Source of the DNA: Thermomicrobiales bacterium
GTDB lineage: Bacteria; Chloroflexota; Chloroflexia; Thermomicrobiales; UBA6265
Direction of reading: 5' to 3'
DNA: 7,905 nucleotides
Assembly: GCA_025928535.1 (NCBI GenBank)
Contig: JAICJJ010000106.1
Span: forward strand, 1-7,905
This document shows, in pieces, positions 1 through 5,948 of this stretch; position 1 is the first letter of the stretch; every line of letters starts with the position of its first letter. Position numbers and translations under genes: made by a program. A model generated the notes under the pieces. The model was not told the DNA's origin and did no database searches. It worked only from the letters and a program-made list of their open reading frames with translations.

Positions 1-2
1 AC

Positions 3-1025
3 GGGGGAGAAATCCGTCTCGCCGGCGAAGCGATCGCCGGCCCCCGCCCCGACGAAACCAGCCCCTACCGCCGCTTTTACGACGTGCATGACCGGATTTT
101 GCTCGCGGACGATCCGGCCGTCGCCGGCGCCGTCGCCCAGTGGTACGGTCAGCACTATCCCAACGCGCCGGCGCCGCCCGACCTGAGCGACAACGTCGAA
201 GCGGCGCTCTTCGGCCGCCCGGCGCCCAACGGCCCGGGCGCCATCGAACCGTTGCCGGGCGACTACGCGGTGCGCGTGCAAGCAGTCGTCGCCGACAAAG
301 CCGACGCGTTCGCGCCGATGACCGTCGTCATGGGGGGCACCGTCTACGGCGTCATGGGCACCGATGGCCTCGGCCGCGACATCTGGCAAGGCCTTCTCTA
401 CGGCTTCCCGATCGGCCTTTTGATCGCGACGCTGGCCGCGCTCCTTTCGACCGTCATCGGCGCATCGCTCGGCATCCTCAGCGGCTACGCCGGCGGCGCG
501 CTCGACACCGTCATCCAGCGCGCCTCCGACATCGTCTCGAACGTGCCGGTGCTGCCGCTGCTGATCTTTCTCGTCAGCGTCCTCGGCCGCCATCTCTGGC
601 TGATCATCCTGATCCTGGTCGCCTTTTCCTGGCCGGGCCTGACGATTCTCGTCCGCTCGATGGTGTTGCAACTCCGCTCGGGCCAACTGGTCGAAGCGGC
701 GCGCGCCCTCGGCGCCTCGCGCGGCCGGATCATGCGCCGCCACATCTTTCCGCAGGTGGCGCCCTTCATCGTTGCCCAGATGATCTTTTTCGCGCCGGGC
801 GCGATCCTGGCCGAAGCGTCGCTGTCGTTTCTCGGGCTGGGCGATCCGTCGATTCCGACCTGGGGCCAGATGCTCGAAGCCGGGTTCAGCACCGGCGCGC
901 TCTACATCGGCTACTGGTGGTGGATCTTGCCGCCCGGCATCCTGATCGTCGTCACCGCGCTCGCCTTCATGCTGCTCGCCCTCGCCCTCGAGCCGATCGT
1001 CGATCCCCGCTTGCGGCAGCCGTGA
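3..1025 (+). CDS. Peptide ABC transporter permease, DppC/OppC family (5' partial)
   Basis: This is an inner-membrane permease subunit of a binding-protein-dependent ABC importer for di/oligopeptides or similar solutes. The frame is open from base 3 with no stop, so the gene begins upstream of the window; the GTG at 84 is probably internal. About 340 residues are visible. The first ~118 are hydrophilic and look like an extracytoplasmic loop after a first membrane segment that is out of view. The family motif GTDGLGRD follows at about nt 357-380. Then come about five hydrophobic segments, and the EAA loop that docks on the ATPase (EAARALGASRGRI) starts near nt 693. The ending LEPIVDPRLRQP is typical of DppC/OppC. 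OppC proteins are usually ~290-300 residues, so the extra length sits in the loop. The partner permease, ATPases and binding protein should lie upstream. The family is secure; the substrate is not determined. Confidence 0.93.
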   Translation, partial: GGEIRLAGEAIAGPRPDETSPYRRFYDVHDRILLADDPAVAGAVAQWYGQHYPNAPAPPDLSDNVEAALFGRPAPNGPGAIEPLPGDYAVRVQAVVADKADAFAPMTVVMGGTVYGVMGTDGLGRDIWQGLLYGFPIGLLIATLAALLSTVIGASLGILSGYAGGALDTVIQRASDIVSNVPVLPLLIFLVSVLGRHLWLIILILVAFSWPGLTILVRSMVLQLRSGQLVEAARALGASRGRIMRRHIFPQVAPFIVAQMIFFAPGAILAEASLSFLGLGDPSIPTWGQMLEAGFSTGALYIGYWWWILPPGILIVVTALAFMLLALALEPIVDPRLRQP

Positions 1026-1085
1026 TTCCGAAGTCGAGAAGTCGAGGAGTCGAGAAGTCGAGGAGAGAGGGGCGCCTCCCCCGCC

Positions 1086-1115
1086 CGTCATGCTGAGCCG
1101 CAGCGAAGCATCTCG
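1086..1115 (+). repeat. CGTCATGCTGAG interspersed repeat, copy A
   Basis: The copy reads CGTCATGCTGAG, then GCCGCAGCGAAGCATCTC-like sequence. The same core occurs inverted at 1197-1221 (copy B, inside the same element) and again at 7575-7600 and 7629-7660. From memory, motifs of the form TCATxCTGAGCG...CGAAG(C/G)ATCTC recur in many high-GC Chloroflexota and related genomes. That recollection is not checked here. Confidence 0.75.
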
Positions 1116-1196
1116 TTGTTTGTATTGAGGAGCGACGGGATCGTTCGACTTCGCTGCCGTGAAAAACTCCGTTGTTCATGCCGTGGTGGCGCCGCA

Positions 1197-1221
1197 CGCG
1201 GCATGACCACTCAGGATGACG
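1197..1221 (-). repeat. CGTCATCCTGAG interspersed repeat, copy B
   Basis: Read on the minus strand, this begins CGTCATCCTGAGTGGTCATGC. It is the inverted partner of copy A in the right arm of the 1033-1276 element. Similarity to copy A is strong for the first 12 bases (11 of 12) and weak afterwards. Confidence 0.65.
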
Positions 1222-1282
1222 ATCTGGCGGGAGCGGCCCCTCTCGTCTCGACTCCTCGACTCCTCGACTCCTCGACCCGTCA

Positions 1283-1311
1283 TTGACATCGCCCAAATAC
1301 GAACATATGAT
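1283..1311 (+). promoter_or_regulatory. Sigma70-type promoter upstream of the 90-residue ORF
   Basis: A perfect TTGACA -35 box lies at 1283-1288. After a 17-base spacer comes TATGAT (1306-1311), one mismatch from the TATAAT -10 consensus. This is the best promoter match in the window and stands out in GC-rich surroundings. Transcription would start near 1318, giving an ~85-base leader to the ATG at 1404. The leader contains a purine-rich GGAGGAAGGAG (about 1325-1335) with no start codon close behind it. The -35 box begins only six bases beyond the right end of the inverted-repeat element. Confidence 0.7.
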
Positions 1312-1403
1312 CTACCCGCATCCGGGAGGAAGGAGCGTCGCAGCCACGCCCACTCGCCGGCCAGCCTCGATCGGTCCGGTTGGCGCGCGAATGGAGCCTG
1401 ACC

Positions 1404-1676
1404 ATGCCCTCGACCCGCCCCCTCTTCGGCGTCGCGCTGCCCACGCCGACGCCGCATGAATTGGTCGGCCTCATGCGCGCTTCCGCCTATTTGCGGCGCG
1501 CCGGAACCGCCGCCGCGTCGCATCTCCTCGCCTCGGCGACGACGCGGCCGGACGACATCGTGCTCGGCGATCTACGCGACAGCCTGCAAGCCGCCGCCAG
1601 TCTTTGCGACGGTATGGCCGAACTCTTCGTGGCGGAGCGGCACGTCTGGACGAGCGACGGGCCGAACGACAGGTGA
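1404..1676 (+). CDS. Hypothetical 90-residue protein
   Basis: I do not recognise this protein. The ATG at 1404 is preferred over the in-frame TTG at 1380 because GGAG (1393-1396) sits seven bases before it. The gene lies downstream of the near-consensus promoter at 1283-1311, and its codon use is as G/C-rich at third positions as the neighbouring genes, which supports a real gene. The protein starts MPSTRPLFGVALPTPTP, a Pro-rich N-terminus. The rest is Ala/Leu-rich and probably helical (residues ~18-80), with one Cys in SLCDGMAEL and an acidic, polar C-terminus. It has no signal peptide, no membrane segment and no catalytic motif that I can see. It is a soluble small protein and may act through a partner. 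It converges on the minus-strand gene ending at 1689, with only 12 bases between the stop codons. Confidence 0.65.
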   Translation: MPSTRPLFGVALPTPTPHELVGLMRASAYLRRAGTAAASHLLASATTRPDDIVLGDLRDSLQAAASLCDGMAELFVAERHVWTSDGPNDR

Positions 1677-1688
1677 CTCGACCGGGAA

Positions 1689-1979
1689 TCAGCCCTGGGG
1701 CGCGGTCGCGACCGAGATGGCCGGGCCGGGCGTCGGAGTCGGCTGGCGCGGAACCGGCGGCGCGGTGGGAAACGCGGTCAGTTCGAAGCGGATGGTCGGC
1801 AAGATCGGCGTCGGCGCCACGGTCGCCAGCGGCACGCCGCCGGCGCTCGGCGCGTGGCGCGCGATCAGCCAGAGCAAAACGATGATCGCCAACGCCGCCA
1901 GCGAGACGATCGCCGCCTGGGCCAACCCGCGCCAGAACGCCGCTCCCGGTTCACGCTTCGGCCGTTCGTTTCGGCTCAT
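1689..1979 (-). CDS. Small single-pass membrane protein with Pro/Thr-rich tail
   Basis: This 96-residue protein has a basic N-terminus (MSRNERPKR), one hydrophobic segment at about residues 22-40 (AAIVSLAALAIIVLLWLIA), and an outer region rich in Pro, Thr and Ala that ends in PRQPTPTPGP. Positive-inside charge suggests the N-terminus is cytoplasmic and the Pro-rich tail outside. The ATG lies only 18 bases after the stop of the M29 aminopeptidase gene, so the two are probably co-transcribed and possibly translationally coupled; no good ribosome binding site of its own is visible. No family is recognised and no function is assigned. It could be a membrane anchor, an envelope-stress or wall-associated small protein, or a poorly conserved lineage-specific protein. 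Confidence 0.65.
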   Translation of the reverse strand: MSRNERPKREPGAAFWRGLAQAAIVSLAALAIIVLLWLIARHAPSAGGVPLATVAPTPILPTIRFELTAFPTAPPVPRQPTPTPGPAISVATAPQG

Positions 1980-1997
1980 GCGGCGTCCGGGCCGCCG

Positions 1998-3107
1998 CTA
2001 GACGAGGAACCGGCCATTTTGCAAGAAAGGCTGACCATCGACTTCGACCGACCCGCCATCGCGCAGATCGCAGATCATGTCCCAGTGCACGGCCGAAGCG
2101 TTGCGATTGCCCGTTTCCAGGTAGCCGCTGCCGACCGCCATATGCACCGTGCCGCCGATCTTTTCGTCGAAAAGGATGTTCTTGCTGAACCGTTGAATGG
2201 CGAAATTCGTGCCGAACGCGAATTCGCCCAGCACTCGGGCGCCCGGATCGGTGTCAAGCGTCTGGATCAGGAACGCTTCGTTTTTCGACGCGCTGGCGTC
2301 GACCACCCGGCCACCTTCGAACCGCAGCCGGATGTCGTCGATTTCGCGTCCCTGCGTCACGACCGGAAACGAAAACCGAACATGCCCCTCAGCCGAATCT
2401 TCGACCGGCCCGGTGAAGATTTCGCCGTCGGGAAAATTCTTCGTGCCGTCGGCGTTGACCCAGGTCCGCCCCGCGACGGAGAGTCGCAGGTCGGTCTCCG
2501 GACCGCGCAAGTGAATTTCGCTTTTGCCGTCCAGCCAGTCGATCAGGCGCTGCTGTTCCGCCGCCTGCGCGCGCCACGCGGCCGCCGGGTCGGGCGTGTC
2601 GAGTTTGCAAGCGGCGTAGACGAATTCGGTGAAATCGGGCGTCGACATGTCGGCGTCCTGGGCGTAGGCATCGGTCGGGTAGAGCGTCAGCGTCCAACGC
2701 AGTTCGCCCGTGGCCTCGCGCCGCATCGTCGCTTCCATCAACCGACCACGCGCTTTGGCGAGGAGCGATTGCCGCGCCGGATCGACCGCGGAGAGCGCCT
2801 TGGTGTTGGTTTCGGCCATGACGTGGATCAGCACGTCGGCCTGCTCGCGCGCGAATTCGTCGACCGGCGAAATGAACTGGATCTGCTCGTCGTTGCCAGT
2901 CTCGAGCAAGTCGGCGACGAGGCCGGGAAACGATGGCGCAAGCACGGGAAAGCCGCCGGCGGCGATCGTTTCCCGGTAAATCGCCCGCAGCAACGGCTCG
3001 GCCGCCACCCCACCGCCGATGGCGACCCGATCGCCCGGCTTGACGCCGTTGGTCACCGAATAGTTGACCAGGGTGCGGGCCCAGAGGGCAAGACGAGGAT
3101 CGGGCAC
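1998..3107 (-). CDS. M29 family metallo-aminopeptidase (AmpS/aminopeptidase T type)
   Basis: This cytoplasmic, probably dimeric, metal-dependent exopeptidase removes N-terminal residues from peptides. Its 369 residues are slightly short for M29 (~370-410). The N-terminal part has the typical start MPDPRLALWARTLVNYSVTNGVKPGDRVAI. The C-terminal catalytic domain has all expected ligands: E229 (FPDGEIFTGP), E295 (LGEFAFGTN), H322 (GGTVHMAVG), Y329, H341 and D343 (AVHWDM). Their spacing follows that recalled for Thermus aminopeptidase T, except that the H322-H341 interval is about 12 residues shorter. Start choice: GTG at 3105-3107 with AAGGAG at 3117-3122, nine bases upstream. The Nudix gene lies upstream and the small membrane protein 18 bases downstream. 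The reaction class is secure; the preferred N-terminal residue cannot be read from sequence. Confidence 0.95.
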   Translation of the reverse strand: MPDPRLALWARTLVNYSVTNGVKPGDRVAIGGGVAAEPLLRAIYRETIAAGGFPVLAPSFPGLVADLLETGNDEQIQFISPVDEFAREQADVLIHVMAETNTKALSAVDPARQSLLAKARGRLMEATMRREATGELRWTLTLYPTDAYAQDADMSTPDFTEFVYAACKLDTPDPAAAWRAQAAEQQRLIDWLDGKSEIHLRGPETDLRLSVAGRTWVNADGTKNFPDGEIFTGPVEDSAEGHVRFSFPVVTQGREIDDIRLRFEGGRVVDASASKNEAFLIQTLDTDPGARVLGEFAFGTNFAIQRFSKNILFDEKIGGTVHMAVGSGYLETGNRNASAVHWDMICDLRDGGSVEVDGQPFLQNGRFLV

Positions 3108-3151
3108 GAAACGAAACTCCTTGGGTGCCGCGGCGAGGCGCCACGGTCGCC

Positions 3152-3160
3152 GTTATACCA
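3152..3160 (-). promoter_or_regulatory. Possible extended -10 promoter for the aminopeptidase gene
   Basis: On the minus strand, TGG-TATAAC fits an extended -10 element (TGnTATAAT with one mismatch). Transcription would start near 3145, giving a leader of roughly 40 bases. No convincing -35 hexamer is present 17-18 bases upstream, which is tolerable for an extended -10 promoter but leaves this weakly supported. If real, the M29 and small membrane genes have their own transcript, separate from the Nudix gene that ends at 3276. Confidence 0.35.
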
Positions 3161-3275
3161 CGACACCTTGCGTTCTACCGGGCTGCTCGACTTCACGCAT
3201 TGGACTCGCTGCCGCTCGCTGGAGATCAACTCGGCGATCTTCAGGCGAAAATCGGCATGGCGAGCCACAGGACGC

Positions 3276-3710
3276 TTATCTCCATCCGAAGCTGTCGAAC
3301 CATCGGCCCACGCTATAGTTTTCCAAGCCGCGCCGGACATACGGGACCATGTTCGCCGGAAGGTGATCCAGCGCAAACCATGACAATTCGTCGCACTTGT
3401 GCGGCTCCAGATTCCTTATCTCACCGAGCCACGAACGAGTTGTCAGAAAAAAGTCGATTCGTTCGTCGTCGGATTTCCTGTGCATCACGCCGACCACATC
3501 GAGATCTTCGGGTGAAATGTGTATCCCGGCTTCTTCGCCGGCTTCGCGAATCGCCGCGACCTTGACCTCTTCGCCGGCTTCGAGGTGACCGGCGATCACG
3601 CTGTACTTGCCGTCTTCATACCCCGTGTTGAAACGTCGGCTCAGCAGGACCATTCCATCGCGCAACAAGAAAAGATGACTCGCAACAGCCAATTTGACTC
3701 GGTCGTCCAT
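3276..3710 (-). CDS. Nudix hydrolase
   Basis: This 144-residue enzyme hydrolyses nucleoside diphosphates linked to another moiety, such as oxidised or non-canonical NTPs or sugar nucleotides, and needs Mg2+. A complete Nudix box spans residues 41-63: G41, E47, R55-E56, E59-E60, G62, I63 (GHLEAGEE...REAGEEAGI). The N-terminus (VKLAVASHLFLLRDGMVLLSRR) is the expected first strand pair. The C-terminal part holds HRKSDDERIDFFLTTRSW and the conserved-looking EPHKCDELSWFALDHLPANMVPYVR. Start choice: an ATG at 3708-3710 preceded by GGGGAGGG (3718-3725) seven bases away. The frame stays open back to 3896, but that part overlaps the upstream gene's 3' end and looks non-coding. It lies ~100 bases downstream of the TSP3/malectin gene and may share its transcript. 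Family certain; exact substrate unknown. Confidence 0.95.
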   Translation of the reverse strand: MDDRVKLAVASHLFLLRDGMVLLSRRFNTGYEDGKYSVIAGHLEAGEEVKVAAIREAGEEAGIHISPEDLDVVGVMHRKSDDERIDFFLTTRSWLGEIRNLEPHKCDELSWFALDHLPANMVPYVRRGLENYSVGRWFDSFGWR

Positions 3711-3807
3711 CACAGCGCCCTCCCCGGTCCAACTGCGAAAAGGGAACGGATTGATCGATGCGCCAGTGTCCGAGCAAACCGCCGAGCGGCCGTCTCGCGT
3801 CGTCGCC

Positions 3808-5733
3808 TCAGACGAGGCGCGCCGGCCGGGCCAGCCGTTGCAACGGCGAGCGGCGATCGAGATCGGCGACGGGAGCGGCGGGCGCCTCGGTCGCATTCTT
3901 GCCGCCGTTCGACGTTTGCGGCGCTTCGTAGACTTCGATGCCGGAGACGACCGGCTGGTCCTTGCTGCCCCAGAAGCGCAAGGTCAGCGAACCGTCATTG
4001 ACATCGACGGTGAATTGCTTGACGGCGGCGGTCAGCGGTCCGACCTCGGAAAAGATGTCGTAATCGGCCAGTTCGGTCTTCCCTTCGGCGGAGACGCTGA
4101 AGACGCGCTCCCCCGCGCCGTCGGGATGGTCGGGCGAGGCGCCCCAGATCAATTCGGCGAAATAGAGCCGGACGAGATAGCGCCCGTTGTGCGGCACCGG
4201 GATGTCGTAGATGAACGCGCCGGGCGAGCCGCGATCGACTCCAATCCGCTGCGTCATGTAAATCTTGTCGTTGTCTGTTCCGGCGATGTCGAGATTGCCG
4301 ACCACCCGCTGGAAGGTGCCGCCCTGGTAATACTCGTCGCGCGCCCACGACGCGTCGCCGCCCTGACCGGCGTCGCCAGTTTCGACCTTTTGCTGCGCCC
4401 GTTTCGCGAAAAGCGCCGGATCGGACAGGAACCCAGCGGTGTCTGGCGCATCGGCGACCGCGGGCGTTGGCGTGACGCCTCCGCCGATCGCCGGGCCGGC
4501 CACCGGCGCCGGCATCGAATCGCCCGTTTCGCGATCGGCCGGCTGGCTCGTCTTCTGTTTGCGCTTGCCCTTGTTCGAGCCGGCATCCGGCGTCGGTTGA
4601 TCGGCGGCCGGCGTCGCGGCGGCATCCGGGGCGTTACCCTGCTTTTTCGCCTTGCCGCCTGACCCCGCCGACGCATCTTGCCCGGATGCCTGCTTCTTCT
4701 TGCCCGCGCCCTGCTTCTTGCCGGTGGCCGCTGCGGTCGCATCGGCCGTCGGCGCGTCGGGCACGTCGCCGGCGTCGATGCGGGCGACGAGCGTCAGGTT
4801 CGGCGTCCGGTCTGCCGCGGACGGCGGGCCCATCGACTTCTTCGGGGTCGGCGGCGGTTCGGCCGGCAAATCATCGACCAGCGACGTGTTCTTGCGCGGC
4901 CGGCCGTTGCCGCTGCCGCCCATCCCGTCGCCGTTGTCGGCCGCCGGCGTCGGCGGATCCCCGCCCTGGCCCCCGCCGTCGCCATTGCGGTTGCCGTTGG
5001 CTCCGCCATTGCCGCCGCCACCGCCATTGCTGTCCGATTGCTGTCCGCTCGTTTCGATGATCGGCTGTTCGAGCGTGCGCTTCTCGACGTTGTACGACAC
5101 CTTCGTCGGTTCGGGCGCCTCGTAGACGCTCTGATTGGTGTCGGCGGCGCGCCCGCCGCTCTTGTCGCCCGAAGAATCTCCCGATCCGTTGTCGCTTGGC
5201 GCGGGGTCCGGCGGAGACGACCCCGGCCCCTGCGGCGTGCCGTCGCAGACGTCGCCGTAGCCGTCCCCATCGGCGTCAGCCTGGTCGGGGTTGGGATAGC
5301 CGGGACAATTGTCGACGGCGTCGGGAATGCCGTCGCTGTCGGCGTCCGGCTCCGCAGTCGGCTGAGGCGACGTCTGCTGCGGGGTGCAGGCGTCGCCGAC
5401 GCCGTCGCCGTTGGAATCGGCCTGATCCGGATTTTGCACGTCGGGACAGTTGTCGAGGAAATCGGGAATGTAATCGCCATCCCGATCCTGCTGCACCATC
5501 TGGCCATTGCCGGACGACTGGGCGACGGCGGTGGCGTCCGGCTTCGGACCCGGTCGTTTGGGATCGGCCGCGAGCGCGCCGGTCAAGCCGCCGGTCGCCA
5601 GCATCAGCGCGACGAGACAGGGCCAGCAGACGGCTCCGATTCGCTTCAGGAGCGCAATTCGTCCTCGCACCGTTCCCCCAACGGAGCGCCGCATGGCGCG
5701 TCCGTTTCCATCCCGCCGGACGATCGCGCCCAT
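3808..5733 (-). CDS. Secreted TSP3-repeat protein with C-terminal malectin-like domain
   Basis: This is a 641-residue exported protein, probably cell-surface or secreted. A signal peptide is evident: a basic stretch, then a hydrophobic core at ~34-55 ending ALA-ADP. Two thrombospondin type 3 calcium-binding repeats follow at ~83-116 and ~130-163; each has Asp-rich loops, DNCP and a Cys pair (C96/C116, C143/C163). Residues ~165-310 are disordered and Gly/Asn/Pro-rich. Residues ~466-603 are a malectin-like domain, a beta-sandwich family that often binds carbohydrate ([42 protein letters not shown]). LVARIDAGD (315-323) resembles the missing first malectin strand, separated by a ~140-residue Lys/Ala/Gly-rich insert. 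No LPXTG motif or C-terminal membrane anchor is seen. The start is uncertain: ATG at 5733, ATG at 5694 and GTG at 5670 all keep the signal core, none with a strong ribosome binding site. Likely role: calcium-stabilised glycan binding at the envelope (inferred). Confidence 0.9.
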   Translation of the reverse strand: MGAIVRRDGNGRAMRRSVGGTVRGRIALLKRIGAVCWPCLVALMLATGGLTGALAADPKRPGPKPDATAVAQSSGNGQMVQQDRDGDYIPDFLDNCPDVQNPDQADSNGDGVGDACTPQQTSPQPTAEPDADSDGIPDAVDNCPGYPNPDQADADGDGYGDVCDGTPQGPGSSPPDPAPSDNGSGDSSGDKSGGRAADTNQSVYEAPEPTKVSYNVEKRTLEQPIIETSGQQSDSNGGGGGNGGANGNRNGDGGGQGGDPPTPAADNGDGMGGSGNGRPRKNTSLVDDLPAEPPPTPKKSMGPPSAADRTPNLTLVARIDAGDVPDAPTADATAAATGKKQGAGKKKQASGQDASAGSGGKAKKQGNAPDAAATPAADQPTPDAGSNKGKRKQKTSQPADRETGDSMPAPVAGPAIGGGVTPTPAVADAPDTAGFLSDPALFAKRAQQKVETGDAGQGGDASWARDEYYQGGTFQRVVGNLDIAGTDNDKIYMTQRIGVDRGSPGAFIYDIPVPHNGRYLVRLYFAELIWGASPDHPDGAGERVFSVSAEGKTELADYDIFSEVGPLTAAVKQFTVDVNDGSLTLRFWGSKDQPVVSGIEVYEAPQTSNGGKNATEAPAAPVADLDRRSPLQRLARPARLV

Positions 5734-5778
5734 TGTGCCCCATCACGCCGTCGGAATAAAGCATGAACGAACGCCACC

Positions 5779-5791
5779 ATCGACAGTCGAT
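5779..5791. promoter_or_regulatory. 13-bp palindrome in the divergent intergenic region (possible operator)
   Basis: ATCGAC-A-GTCGAT is a perfect 6+1+6 palindrome. It lies between the divergent TSP3/malectin and HD-domain genes, within the most AT-rich non-coding stretch of the window. Its place just upstream of a weak plus-strand promoter candidate would suit a repressor or activator site. No regulator gene is adjacent, and a 13-bp palindrome can occur by chance, so this stays tentative. Confidence 0.3.
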
Positions 5792-5799
5792 TTCGATCT

Positions 5800-5829
5800 T
5801 TGCCATTCGAACATCTGTCTATCTATCAA
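5800..5829 (+). promoter_or_regulatory. Possible sigma70 promoter for the HD-domain / hydrolase genes
   Basis: TTGCCA (5800-5805, five of six to the -35 consensus) is followed after 18 bases by TATCAA (5824-5829, four of six to the -10 consensus). The site lies in a relatively AT-rich intergenic segment upstream of the HD gene and would leave a leader of about 110 bases. The match is moderate only. Confidence 0.3.
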
Positions 5830-5948
5830 CTATGGAAGGAAGCGTTTGTATCACCCGTCAGCTGCCGACGAATGTCGCCAACCTTCCGTCACCGCCATTT
5901 GCTCGGCTGGTCGATAATCGGACCGATCGCAGAGGAGCCACGGCGCCG

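Larger units (their letters stand above)
1033..1276. repeat. Inverted-repeat element with terminal 8-bp tandem repeats
   Basis: The left end carries four tandem copies of the 8-mer GTCGAG(A/G)A (1033-1064). The right end carries the complement, three perfect TCCTCGAC units (1253-1276) plus a degenerate one (1245-1252). Aligned by hand, the outer 48 bases of the arms (1033-1080 against 1276-1229) match at 42 positions. After a short unmatched spacer the arms match again at CGTCATGCTGAG (1086-1097) against CGTCATCCTGAG (1221-1210 on the minus strand). About 110 bases separate the arms, holding a smaller hairpin (TCATGCCG 1176-1183 / CGGCATGA 1199-1206). There is no transposase frame inside and no clear target-site duplication. 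It could be a MITE-like non-autonomous element, a large REP/BIME-type structure, or a transcript-end hairpin for the permease. Its mobility is inferred, not shown. Confidence 0.8.

Noticed and set aside
1030..1280. Tandem GTCGAG octamers as a CRISPR array
   Set aside because: The units are 8 bases and directly abutting with no unique spacers, and no cas genes are nearby.
1679..1709. CGACCG...CGGTCG inverted repeat between the convergent genes as a bidirectional terminator
   Set aside because: The stem is short, the loop is long (~18 bases) and there is no T-tract on either side. Such pairs are frequent by chance in GC-rich DNA.
1854..3383. Long plus-strand open frame of 509 codons
   Set aside because: It lies antisense to the M29 aminopeptidase, whose metal-ligand motifs, start signal and family match are clear. 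The plus-strand product is Arg-rich and without motifs, as expected of a GC-rich shadow frame.
3804..3819. Hairpin CGCCTC-AGAC-GAGGCG over the stop of the TSP3/malectin gene as a terminator
   Set aside because: The stem is only six base pairs and no U-tract follows on the minus strand, so it does not meet the pattern of an intrinsic terminator.
3711..3896. N-terminal extension of the Nudix hydrolase
   Set aside because: It would overlap the 3' end of the upstream gene and is not Nudix-like. The ATG at 3710 has a strong GGGGAGGG seven bases upstream.
4678..5766. Plus-strand open frame of 362 codons opposite the TSP3/malectin gene
   Set aside because: The Arg/Val/Ala-rich composition mirrors the Gly/Asp/Asn repeats on the other strand, which encode recognisable TSP3 repeats and a signal peptide.
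5763..5948. N-terminal extension of the HD protein from an upstream ATG
   Set aside because: The 62 extra codons have lower GC, no family similarity, and overlap the promoter candidate and palindrome. The ATG at 5949 has a ribosome binding site and is followed soon by family-like sequence.
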